The translations under genes were made by a program, and so were the position numbers. Shown here in pieces: positions 18,080 through 26,089 of a stretch of 53,645 bases of DNA (position 1 is its first letter; each line of letters opens with the position of its first letter). Source of the DNA: Desulfosporosinus sp. (GTDB taxonomy: Bacteria > Bacillota > Desulfitobacteriia > Desulfitobacteriales > Desulfitobacteriaceae); assembly GCA_031292055.1 (NCBI GenBank), contig JARLHV010000156.1:1-53645 (forward strand). The letters run 5' to 3'. The notes beneath the pieces were generated by a model, which made no database searches, had not been told where the DNA came from, and saw nothing but the letters and a program-made list of their open reading frames with translations.

Positions 18080-19123
18080 TTAGTCTATGAGAGGAAACAC
18101 AACCGGCGCTTTCGTCTCCTGGCACTTATAAATCGCTAAGATAATCTCTAAAGCTTTGCGTCCTTCTTCGCCTGGAATCGCTGGTTCCCGGTCGTCTCGA
18201 ATTGCTTGAATAAGGTCCGAAATCAATTCCCGATGTCCAAAACCGTAAACTGTCGGCGGATCCCCTGCCTGACTAGCGAAGATCTCCTTTTTCTCTTCAA
18301 CGCTGTCGGGCAATTCCCAGACCTCGATTCGGTTCACTGCGATACCACCGACGATGACTGATCCCGTCTCGCCAAAGACGTTCAAGGTTTCTTCAATATT
18401 TTTAGGATAGATCGTTGAGGCTGCTTCAATCAGTCCTATGGCACCACTTTTAAACTTGATAACAGCCGCACCCATATCTTCCATTTCAATTTTGCGCATA
18501 AATGTCGCTGTATAACCAAAAACGGATTCTACCGGCCCAAATGTCCACTGTAAAAGGTCGATGTTATGAATCGACTGGTTCATAAGAACTCCACCGTCCT
18601 GGAGCTTGGTTCCACGCCACGGTGCTTGGGTATAATAATTATCATTCCGATTCCAACGAACGGTAGCTTGTCCATGGGTTAATTTCCCGAGACGTCCAGC
18701 CTCCAAGGCCTTGCGCAGGAGTTTAATCGAGTCATTAAAACGATTCTGATGAATAACCCCTAATTTAACGCCTGCTTTGTGGCAAGCTGCAATCATAGCA
18801 TCTGCAGTTTTTAACGTCATGGCCATGGGTTTTTCTACGAGGATGTGCTTGCCTGCTTCGGCTGCAGCAATCCCAATTTCAGCATGTAAACCACTTGGTG
18901 TCGCTATGGTGACGACATCAATGTCGGCTCGCTTGAGCATTTCCAGGTAATCGGTATAGGGTTCTGCCTTATATTTGTCGGCAAAGGCCTGAGCCAGCTC
19001 CGGCACGATATCACAAACTGCGACCAGTTCTGCCTCAGGAAGCGCTGCTATGGACTCCGCATGTTTGGGGGCGATTCGCCCACAGCCAATGATCGCAAAA
19101 CGAATTTTTTGCTCTTTATTCAT
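18080..19123 (-). CDS. Gfo/Idh/MocA-family oxidoreductase (WbpB-like)
   Basis: The roughly 347-aa protein has an N-terminal Rossmann fold (FAIIGCGRIAPKHAESI), VDVVTIATPSGLHAEIGIAAAEAGKHILVEKPMA with the EKP motif of the family, and GVLMNQSIHNIDLLQWTFG with the conserved His-Asp of the C-terminal domain. By context it may oxidise C3 of UDP-GlcNAc uronate, as WbpB/WlbA does. The start is uncertain; ATG 19123 is taken, but ATG 19129 or TTG 19138/19141 are possible because no clear ribosome site is visible. A 22-bp perfect inverted repeat lies upstream. Confidence 0.85.
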   Translation of the reverse strand: MNKEQKIRFAIIGCGRIAPKHAESIAALPEAELVAVCDIVPELAQAFADKYKAEPYTDYLEMLKRADIDVVTIATPSGLHAEIGIAAAEAGKHILVEKPMAMTLKTADAMIAACHKAGVKLGVIHQNRFNDSIKLLRKALEAGRLGKLTHGQATVRWNRNDNYYTQAPWRGTKLQDGGVLMNQSIHNIDLLQWTFGPVESVFGYTATFMRKIEMEDMGAAVIKFKSGAIGLIEAASTIYPKNIEETLNVFGETGSVIVGGIAVNRIEVWELPDSVEEKKEIFASQAGDPPTVYGFGHRELISDLIQAIRDDREPAIPGEEGRKALEIILAIYKCQETKAPVVFPLID

Positions 19124-19181
19124 AACCATCGTAATCAACAACTCTTTTCTTTTTTTGTTGGGAAAACGCGATCTGCTCTCT

Positions 19182-19229
19182 ACATATAGGTTTAAGGGGA
19201 ATCTACCGATTCCCCTTAAACCTATATGT
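19182..19229. repeat. 22-bp perfect inverted repeat between two operon genes
   Basis: The arms (19182-19203 and 19208-19229) are exact complements with a 4-base loop TACC. There is no T-run after the stem on either strand, so it is not a normal terminator. It lies 37 bases past the stop of the UDP-sugar dehydrogenase and upstream of the Gfo/Idh gene. It could be an RNA-stability or processing hairpin, or a short mobile palindrome. Confidence 0.9.
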
Positions 19230-19265
19230 CTCTCTAAGCTTCATATAGTGGTAATTTATATGCAG

Positions 19266-20621
19266 TTAAATTTTAACAATCTTTTCGCGATTCTCGAGCA
19301 CGTCCTTCGTAGCGTTGCGAGTATCCACTACGAGTTTGGCCTTGGCAACAACGCGCTCATAATCAATCGCACTATGATCTGTTAGGATCAACACACCATC
19401 CGCTTTAGCGAGGGCCTCATCTGTCAACGGCACGCTCTCTAAATGGATTGTGCTGCCACCATGGGGCTCGATAACCGGAATATAAGGGTCATGATAGGTG
19501 ATATTAGCCCCTTGTTTACGCAAGAGTTCGATGATTTTCAAAGCTGGAGATTCGCGCATATCATCGATGTCTTTTTTGTAGGCTACACCGAGGACGAAGA
19601 TTTTAGCGTCTTTCAAACTCATGTTTTCATTATTCAGAGCCCGAACGACTCTATTGACAACATAATAAGAAACTTCGACATTTACTTCCCCGGCAAGTTC
19701 GATGAAACGGGTATGGAAATCGTATTCACGCGCTTTCCAAGTAAGATAGAACGGATCGATCGGGATACAGTGACCACCCACGCCCGGTCCTGGGTAAAAT
19801 GTCTGGATGCCAAACGGTTTTGTTCCGGCGGCTTCCACGACTTCCCAGATATCAATTCCCATGCGGTCACAGAGCATCATCAATTCATTCACCATGGCAA
19901 TGTTAACGGCCCGGTAAGTGTTTTCAAAGACTTTGGTCAGCTCTGCGGCGGCAGGTGAAGAGACCGGAACGACATTAGCTATCGTCTGAATATAAAGCGC
20001 ATAAGCAATCTCTAAGCAAACTGGGGTCATCCCACCCACAACTTTAGAGGTATTTTTCGTGCTAAAGCGTTTATTGCCCGGATCGACGCGTTCCGGTGAG
20101 AAGGCGAGGAAGAAGTCCTTGCCTACCTTGAGCCCCGCCTTTTCCAATAAGGGGAGAATTACCTCCTCTGTGGTTCCTGGATAGGTTGTGCTTTCTAAAG
20201 TGATTAATTGCCCCGGGTGGAGATAGCTGGCAATTGATGCTGTGGAGGCTTTGATGTAAGAAATATCCGGATCGCGGGTAATGGTTAAAGGCGTAGGAAC
20301 ACAAATGATCACTACGTCACATTCTGCTAAGCGTGAGAAATCCGTAGTTGCTACCAACGTGCCGCTCTGCACAACGTCTTTGAGGTCTTGGTCTTTAACA
20401 TCGCCGATGTAGTTGTCCGCTGCATTCACACGCCCAACTCGGGCCGGATTAATGTCAAAACCCACCACGGGGAACCCGACTTTACCTTTTTCGACAGCCA
20501 AAGGGAGACCTACATACCCTAAACCAATCACCCCAATTCGCGCTTCATGTTTTTCGATTTTTTCTTTAAGAGCTTTGGCCACAACATCTTCGCTGGTAAT
20601 TACGTTCTTCACGGTCATCAT
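19266..20621 (-). CDS. Nucleotide sugar dehydrogenase (UDP-GlcNAc 6-dehydrogenase, WbpA/WecC type)
   Basis: The 451-aa enzyme has the UDP-Glc/GDP-Man dehydrogenase three-domain order. The NAD-binding IGVIGLGYVGLPLAV lies at about 29-43, with VVIICVPTPL following. The catalytic segment GPGVGGHCIPIDPFYL carries the active-site Cys, and the C-terminal UDP-binding domain has VLGVAYKKDIDDMRESPAL. It would oxidise a UDP-HexNAc to the uronate using two NAD+. Length and the KDIDDMRESP motif fit the WbpA/WecC group better than UDP-glucose dehydrogenase. Ribosome site AAGGGGG precedes the ATG pair. Confidence 0.92.
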   Translation of the reverse strand: MMTVKNVITSEDVVAKALKEKIEKHEARIGVIGLGYVGLPLAVEKGKVGFPVVGFDINPARVGRVNAADNYIGDVKDQDLKDVVQSGTLVATTDFSRLAECDVVIICVPTPLTITRDPDISYIKASTASIASYLHPGQLITLESTTYPGTTEEVILPLLEKAGLKVGKDFFLAFSPERVDPGNKRFSTKNTSKVVGGMTPVCLEIAYALYIQTIANVVPVSSPAAAELTKVFENTYRAVNIAMVNELMMLCDRMGIDIWEVVEAAGTKPFGIQTFYPGPGVGGHCIPIDPFYLTWKAREYDFHTRFIELAGEVNVEVSYYVVNRVVRALNNENMSLKDAKIFVLGVAYKKDIDDMRESPALKIIELLRKQGANITYHDPYIPVIEPHGGSTIHLESVPLTDEALAKADGVLILTDHSAIDYERVVAKAKLVVDTRNATKDVLENREKIVKI

Positions 20622-20650
20622 CGTCTTAATTTCCCCCTTATCAATTCCAA

Positions 20651-20741
20651 GACTCCCACTTCTTTAAGTGGGTGTTCCTTATTCTACTTCGGTGGGGGTA
20701 GAATCCCCCACCGAAGTCTCGATGTTCAGCTTTAGCTGAAC
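20651..20741. repeat. Three-hairpin intergenic repeat (possible IS200/IS605-type remnant or non-autonomous element)
   Basis: Three consecutive hairpins lie between the dehydrogenase and dehydratase genes: CCCACTT/AAGTGGG (20655-20672), a 13-bp perfect stem with loop TAGAAT (20686-20717), and GTTCAGC/GCTGAAC (20724-20741). The first recurs at 11021. The second and third recur in altered form at 32254-32373. Their end-to-end hairpin arrangement suggests ends of an HUH-type element, but no tnpA or tnpB gene is present. Confidence 0.65.
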
Positions 20742-20748
20742 GAGTTCA

Positions 20749-22614
20749 CTATCTAGCTACTGCTTTAGACACTTTCTGTCGAAAGCTTGGAATAACTGTC
20801 TGTAACAACTCGATAACTTCATCTCGGGTTAAATAACTGCCCCGTTCCCGCACAATATGCGTTAGCTCTTCCAAGAGTTTAACATCAATCAGGTTAGGTT
20901 TCGCTACAAAAATTCGGCTGTGTCTGGTTGAGGTTGTCCCCTCTTCAGTTGTTAACAATTCTTCATAGAGTTTTTCGCCCGGCCGAATTCCTGTGAATTG
21001 TATCTTAATATCCACCTCGGGCTCGAAGCCTGAAAGCCGAATTAAGTCTTTGGCTAAATCGACAATTTTTACGGGTTTGCCCATATCCAGGATAAAGATT
21101 TCTCCGCCCTGAGCCATGGCCCCTGCTTGAATGACTAGTTGGGTCGCTTCCGGAATCGTCATGAAAAACCGCACCATATCGGGATGAGTGACTGTCACCG
21201 GACCGCCGTTAGCAATTTGTCGCTTAAAGGTCGGAATAACGCTGCCTCGGCTACCTAAAACATTTCCGAAGCGAACGGCTACAAACTTGGTCTGGGAACG
21301 GAGATCCAGGCTTTGAATCAGCATTTCTACGGTGCGTTTGGTTGCTCCCATAATACTGGTCGGGTTAACTGCTTTATCCGTGGAAATTGAAACAAACGTT
21401 TTCACTTTTACTTTATCAGCTGCTTCAGCTAAATTCTGGGTACCCAGGACATTGTTTTTGAGGGCTTCTTCAGGATTTTTTTCCATTAAGGGAACATGTT
21501 TGTGGGCTGCAGCGTGAAAGACGACACCCGGCTTATATCTTTCAAACACTAAGAAAACTTTCTCCCGGTCTTTGATATCTAATATTTCGGTTATGTAGTC
21601 GATCCCGGGGTGCTCAGTACGCAATTCCTGCTCAATGTCAAAAATACTGTTCTCTCCGTGCCCCAGCAAAACAAGTTGCCTGGGATTGAATTTGGTAATC
21701 TGGCGACAGATTTCCGAGCCAATTGAGCCGCCCGCGCCGGTGATGAATACGGTTTCTCCTGTAACATAACCCGCTACTTCCTCTAAATCAACGGAAACGG
21801 GGTCACGCCCCAATAAATCCTCCACTTGAACCTGGCGAATGGGGTTGACATTGATATCCCCACTAATAATGTCATAGACGCCAGGCATAATCTTCAGGTC
21901 GACCCCCGACTTTTCACAAATCTGCACAATCTCCCGCACAGAGTCACCCGAAGCTGAGGGCATGGCAATAATAACTTCATCAATATTATGCCCTTTCACG
22001 ACCCGGGCAATGTCCTTACGAGTACCTAAAACCGGGATTCCTAACAAACGGAATTTCTGCTTTTCCAGGGCGTCGTCAATAAAGCCGACCGGACGTCCAT
22101 CCCGATAATTGCGGTTTTTTAACTCTCTGGCTGCTAATACACCTGCATCGCCCGCTCCGACAATAAGCACCTGTTTTTGCGAGCCTGGAACGTGGCGGTC
22201 AAAGACATTTTCCTGTAAGATCCGCCAACTAAAGCGCGAACCCCCTATCAAAAAGACCATCGCCAGCCAAAGCAGGATGGCAGCAGTATGCGGTATTCGC
22301 AACCCAGCTTGAGATAGGCTATAAAAATAAACGATTGCCACCGTTCCACCGGTTCCGACCGTTACGGCATATACAACGGAGAGCAATTCCCCGGTACTCG
22401 CATATTGCCAGATCCGATTATATAAGCCAAAAACATAAAAAACCGCGATGTATAAAATAGTTGCCACAATAGCTGTGTGATAATACGTTCGATAATACTC
22501 TATCGGGATACCTCCAACAACTTCGAAGCGCAAATAAAAACTGCCGAAGGCTGCTAGGTTGATTAACATAGCATCAATCAGCATTAGAATCAACGTTCGT
22601 TTGCGAAATAACAC
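20749..22614 (-). CDS. Membrane-bound nucleotide-sugar 4,6-dehydratase (CapD/WbpM/PglF family)
   Basis: The 621-aa protein has four predicted membrane helices (about 8-130), a CoA-binding-like Rossmann domain (VGAGDAGVLAARELKN, 152-167) and a C-terminal SDR domain with ITGAGGSIGSEI (291-302). STDKAVNPTSIMGATKR (411-427) has Met422 where most SDR enzymes have the catalytic Tyr, as is known for WbpM/PglF UDP-GlcNAc 4,6-dehydratases. It should make the 4-keto-6-deoxy precursor of a sugar such as QuiNAc, FucNAc or bacillosamine. The GTG start has GAGGTAG very close upstream, so the exact start is uncertain. Confidence 0.9.
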   Translation of the reverse strand: MLFRKRTLILMLIDAMLINLAAFGSFYLRFEVVGGIPIEYYRTYYHTAIVATILYIAVFYVFGLYNRIWQYASTGELLSVVYAVTVGTGGTVAIVYFYSLSQAGLRIPHTAAILLWLAMVFLIGGSRFSWRILQENVFDRHVPGSQKQVLIVGAGDAGVLAARELKNRNYRDGRPVGFIDDALEKQKFRLLGIPVLGTRKDIARVVKGHNIDEVIIAMPSASGDSVREIVQICEKSGVDLKIMPGVYDIISGDINVNPIRQVQVEDLLGRDPVSVDLEEVAGYVTGETVFITGAGGSIGSEICRQITKFNPRQLVLLGHGENSIFDIEQELRTEHPGIDYITEILDIKDREKVFLVFERYKPGVVFHAAAHKHVPLMEKNPEEALKNNVLGTQNLAEAADKVKVKTFVSISTDKAVNPTSIMGATKRTVEMLIQSLDLRSQTKFVAVRFGNVLGSRGSVIPTFKRQIANGGPVTVTHPDMVRFFMTIPEATQLVIQAGAMAQGGEIFILDMGKPVKIVDLAKDLIRLSGFEPEVDIKIQFTGIRPGEKLYEELLTTEEGTTSTRHSRIFVAKPNLIDVKLLEELTHIVRERGSYLTRDEVIELLQTVIPSFRQKVSKAVAR

Positions 22615-22719
22615 CTACCTCAGCCCTTTCTCGCTCAAACCAGTTAGTAAACTTTATCGTTCTAAAGTTTACTACAACTTAAATGGTTTTACAACTATAC
22701 ACCCTCAAAATGCCAGCAT

Positions 22720-24606
22720 CTATCTCTTGGCCTGTAGCAATGGGTCGAACGATAGATCATAATTATGGGTCCCAGCTTGAGTCGTTAGAACCGCTGAACG
22801 AAACTGTAAATAGCTCGCACCATCCATTTTAGCAGCAACAATATCCCCCAGTCCCATATCCGCAACATTAACAGTACCTGCTCCGGACACTGACACAGTG
22901 AGCACGTTCCTTGCAAATCTAACCTTCTGGGTATCCCATAAGGGAGCAGCTACGAGACTAAAAACCAGGGGAGGTAAATCATTCAACCAGTTGATCGAAA
23001 CTCCTGAACTGGGCTGAAGGCTGTTAAATAAAAGATAGGCCGGAATATACGCCGCGGCAGCCATCGAACTTGCATCTCCATAAGAAAATTCATAGCCATA
23101 AGGGTATTGAGTTTCCACGATTCCGACATACCCTTGCGGGGACGTTGTATTATTTCCTCTTTCATGACGCTCCAAGAGGGTATTGATCACTTGATTGCAA
23201 CCTAATCGATAGCTAGGATCTCCTGATCTCTGACTAAGCATCGCCATGCCTAAGGGATACTGAAGTGTGGCATAGCCCAGTTGGGAATCACTATTTGGTC
23301 CGACATAAGCACCTTGAGGGGTTAGCTGATGGGGCACCATATAATTTTTAATACCAAAGGAGGTGTTGAACACATGGTCAGCATGTTGTTTACATTTGTC
23401 ATAGATATTATATTTACCGATACCTAAGACTTTTTCGGCGGTGAGCATGGTAGCGATAAACAACCCATACATAATTTCAACGGTGTTGGAACTTGAGCTT
23501 CCTATGCAATTATTTAGATACCGAAACCCGCCTTGGTTCGAATTAATACTAGTATCCCAAATACCCTCTAAAAGAGCCGGAACATATGTATCTAAACTAT
23601 TGAAAATGCCAGGCTCTCCCGTTATTGTATGGGCCATTAGTAAGCCACGAACGTAGGCCCCACCCATGTCATCATAGCGAAATTGACCAGCAGGATATAT
23701 ATTAGAACCGACGGCATTCCGATCAATATCCCATACTTCAGGTATCAGATTGGTTACCTTATTGCGACAAGCCCAAATAGCCTTTAGTATATCCAGGGCT
23801 TTAGTTTTATACTGGGTTTTACGATTGTCTACCCAATAAGCAACTAAGAGTGCTTCCGCTGCCGAAGTGACACTACTGCCCAATTGGTTTTCATAGCAAG
23901 TTCCTGTCGAATAAAGCTTTTGTCCAGTATGACAGTCAACATTCCACCAAACGAGATTATTAGCCGGATTAATCCCATAGTTGATAATAGCATCCGCTAA
24001 CTTATGCATTAAGGGCAGATAGCTGGCATCTACCTTTGCTAATAAGGCCACAAGTTGTACTACTGTCGAATGACTTAAGTCTCCTACAAAGAAGGTGACA
24101 TTACGGGAATCAAGAGCATGATTCGTTAAATTATAAACCGGGACTAAACCAGTGGCCGGTAAGATGGTGCTTAAAAAATCTGCTGTATCTCTCGCCTTTT
24201 GCAAATGTCTTAAATCGCCGGTCGCCATATACAGGCTGATGGAATTTAAGCCTACGGAAAACCCCGCCGTGGAATTCATACTGTTAGTAGCATAGTTAAA
24301 ATTCAAATAGGGGGTTTTCGACTGAACTTCAGTCGAAAAATCCAGCCCATCCCCCACCCACCGGGCAACCTCAAGAGCCTTGGGGAACGTCAAGAGGTTC
24401 GAAGGTATTTTTACCCCGTTAATTATTTGTTCCTCTGCGGTTCGATGAGTGCTGAACGCTTTCCTGACCGGAGAAAAACTCACTCCACCCAGCAGCGCTG
24501 CAGCTCCCCAGAAACCTGCGCGTAAGAACTGTCGTCGTGTCCATTTTCGGTCGGGCTTATGGACGGGCTTATTTATTGAAGTGGGCGTTTCGTTACCTAA
24601 TGTCAA
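22720..24606 (-). CDS. Tat-exported protein of unknown function, probable alpha/alpha-toroid carbohydrate-active fold
   Basis: The 628-aa protein has a twin-arginine signal (Arg24-Arg25 in TRRQFLRAG, then a hydrophobic AALLGGVSF stretch), implying export in a folded state. The mature part has recurring helix-pair segments (LYMATGDLRHLQKARDTADFL; LLVAYWVDNRKTQYKTKALDIL; YVRGLLMAHTITGEP) like six-hairpin glycosidases, lyases and epimerases. A beta-rich tail follows from about 570. The specific family is not recognised. The TTG start is supported by AGGTGAT five bases upstream. As the first gene of the locus it may modify or trim the exported polysaccharide (inference). Confidence 0.7.
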   Translation of the reverse strand: MTLGNETPTSINKPVHKPDRKWTRRQFLRAGFWGAAALLGGVSFSPVRKAFSTHRTAEEQIINGVKIPSNLLTFPKALEVARWVGDGLDFSTEVQSKTPYLNFNYATNSMNSTAGFSVGLNSISLYMATGDLRHLQKARDTADFLSTILPATGLVPVYNLTNHALDSRNVTFFVGDLSHSTVVQLVALLAKVDASYLPLMHKLADAIINYGINPANNLVWWNVDCHTGQKLYSTGTCYENQLGSSVTSAAEALLVAYWVDNRKTQYKTKALDILKAIWACRNKVTNLIPEVWDIDRNAVGSNIYPAGQFRYDDMGGAYVRGLLMAHTITGEPGIFNSLDTYVPALLEGIWDTSINSNQGGFRYLNNCIGSSSSNTVEIMYGLFIATMLTAEKVLGIGKYNIYDKCKQHADHVFNTSFGIKNYMVPHQLTPQGAYVGPNSDSQLGYATLQYPLGMAMLSQRSGDPSYRLGCNQVINTLLERHERGNNTTSPQGYVGIVETQYPYGYEFSYGDASSMAAAAYIPAYLLFNSLQPSSGVSINWLNDLPPLVFSLVAAPLWDTQKVRFARNVLTVSVSGAGTVNVADMGLGDIVAAKMDGASYLQFRSAVLTTQAGTHNYDLSFDPLLQAKR

Positions 24607-24789
24607 CAGGAATCACCTCGTAGTTATAGTCTGAAGCGTCTTGGCTGTAAAACTTCTTTTGTTACGATCTCTTCTATCTTAGCATGTCGTAAGTGTATAC
24701 GCTACAACTACCCTTGAGTGACTCAACCGCCTCTTGCTCCGGGACTGTAAGCCCAGCTTCAGCTGACCTCTTGAGAACATACCCCTCTA

Positions 24790-24842
24790 AAAACAGCCAG
24801 GTTAGAAGATTACGCTCCGTAACCCTCTAACCTGGCTGTTTT
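24790..24842. terminator. Bidirectional terminator upstream of the polysaccharide locus
   Basis: A 17-bp perfect stem (24790-24806 with 24826-24842) has A- and T-runs on both sides. An inner TTACG/CGTAA pair extends the structure. It ends transcription from the 24900-25577 gene and separates it from the polysaccharide genes. Just beyond (about 24851-24900) is a degraded copy of the hairpin repeat seen at 20651. Confidence 0.85.
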
Positions 24843-24899
24843 CATCAATTCCGAGACCCCCATGTTTTTAGTGGTTGTTCAACTTTAACGTAAGCGAGT

Positions 24900-25577
24900 T
24901 CATTGCACTATACTCTCTCCGGTTATCAGCCAGTGCTCATTCTGTTTCAGCATATTAACTCGAATATGGACGTTTTGTTCATGTTCTTCTCCGACGTCAG
25001 TAGCATCTGCCAAGCTATAATCCTTGGCCGTGTAACGGTAATCCACACGGAGTGTGGCCGTATTATTATCGGAATTTTCGACATCAACCCGGTCAAAGAT
25101 TATTTGACTGACATCTAAGCCCAAGCCTTGAACTAAATATTCTTCCGCTCGCCGGGCATGCTTTTCAAACAAATCTCCTGTATAAGCTTTGGCTAGCTTG
25201 AGACGGAAGGTGGCCATATCGGGGGACTTCCAAGCTCCGAAGAAAATACCAATATCCTGTTTATAGTCTGTAATGATTTTTTGCTGCAGTGAGCTTAAGG
25301 CCGCAGTGTCCTTGCTGTCTCCACTTTGCTCCAGAGAAAGACTCCCGTTATTTTCGGATTCTGCATCCGGTACCGGGTTGAGGGTTGGCAACGTTGGCGA
25401 CGTTGGCTCTGGATTACTTACCACTCCCGAAACTGTTTGGATCTTGTCCTGGCCACGCAGTTTAGAGATGAACGAGGTCGGAGAACTCGAATTCGTGAGC
25501 AAAGACACGCCTAGGGTTCCGACGATGACACCGAGACCTAAGGCCAGGGCTGCCATTAAATAATTCGTTTTACGCAT
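24900..25577 (-). CDS. Single-pass membrane protein with NTF2/IMS-like extracytoplasmic domain
   Basis: The roughly 225-aa protein has an N-terminal membrane anchor (NYLMAALALGLGVIVGTLGV), a Pro/Thr/Ser-rich linker, and a C-terminal domain from about 100 with helix-plus-sheet pattern (AEEYLVQGLGL...VDVENSDNNTATLRVDYRYTA...HIRVNMLKQNEHWLITG). That pattern resembles IMS/SnoaL-type NTF2-fold domains. ATG 25577 is preferred. A reading from TTG 25598 is possible, and a five-codon out-of-frame mini-ORF (starting 25584) sits between GGAG and the chosen start. Function unknown. Its fellow at 26090 has the same architecture but no obvious sequence match. Confidence 0.7.
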   Translation of the reverse strand: MRKTNYLMAALALGLGVIVGTLGVSLLTNSSSPTSFISKLRGQDKIQTVSGVVSNPEPTSPTLPTLNPVPDAESENNGSLSLEQSGDSKDTAALSSLQQKIITDYKQDIGIFFGAWKSPDMATFRLKLAKAYTGDLFEKHARRAEEYLVQGLGLDVSQIIFDRVDVENSDNNTATLRVDYRYTAKDYSLADATDVGEEHEQNVHIRVNMLKQNEHWLITGESIVQ

Positions 25578-25598
25578 AGAGCATACAATCTCCTTCAA

Positions 25599-26089
25599 CT
25601 GGATTTTTATTACTATTTTTACCAGTCTGCGAAGATTTTAGACATCAACCGAAACAAAAGCCAGCAGTAGGAAACTATAACTAAAAAAAGTGCAAGGCCT
25701 GTCTCTTTGAGGCAGGCCTTGCACTTTTCTATTAAATTTTATAATGATTGGCAATGCAACAACTAAATTCGTTGTTCAACCTTGTCAACACAAGATCAGC
25801 GCAGCTTCGATTTAGTTGTCTATTCAATTGAGCAGATAACTTCATTAACTCTTATAAAATCATTCCTTTAAATTCAATTCAAGAATTTATCTTAAATCCA
25901 GCCCTTGCATGCTTTTAGCGAAACATGATTAGCCTTATACCTAATTTATTCTAACTATTAACATCTTAAACTTAATACCGAGCGCCCTTGTACACCTTGG
26001 AAATAATTTAGCGTTTATGTTAGCGCATATAATGCTTTAGCTAAGCTTCATTTCATTCCTGGTTTCACTGCGTTATCTGATGCTCCAAA
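25599..26089. other. Gene-free stretch with strong terminator and structured, internally repeated sequence (candidate ncRNA on minus strand)
   Basis: There is no ORF of note. The minus strand ends in a strong terminator (25686-25728) about 360 bases past the nearest upstream stop. Within the stretch, ACAACTAAATCG pairs with CGAATTTAGTTGT (about 25767-25820) around an inner CTTGT/ACAAG hairpin. The motif CAAGGGC followed by TTAAG occurs twice (about 25892-25912 and 25973-25992 on the complement), each downstream of a GCTAA...CGCTAAA segment, as if a unit were duplicated. I recognise no known riboswitch or RNA family. Confidence 0.4.
25686..25728 (-). terminator. Strong intrinsic terminator ending the 25.7-26.1 kb stretch
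   Basis: A 16-bp stem (AAAAGTGCAAGGCCTG with its complement) has an 11-base loop and a run of seven T on the minus strand. It is too far from the upstream protein gene to be its ordinary terminator unless the 3' leader is long. Confidence 0.88.

Noticed and set aside
19443..19958. A 171-codon ORF antisense to the UDP-sugar dehydrogenase
   Set aside because: Overlaps a gene with intact catalytic motifs; no independent support.
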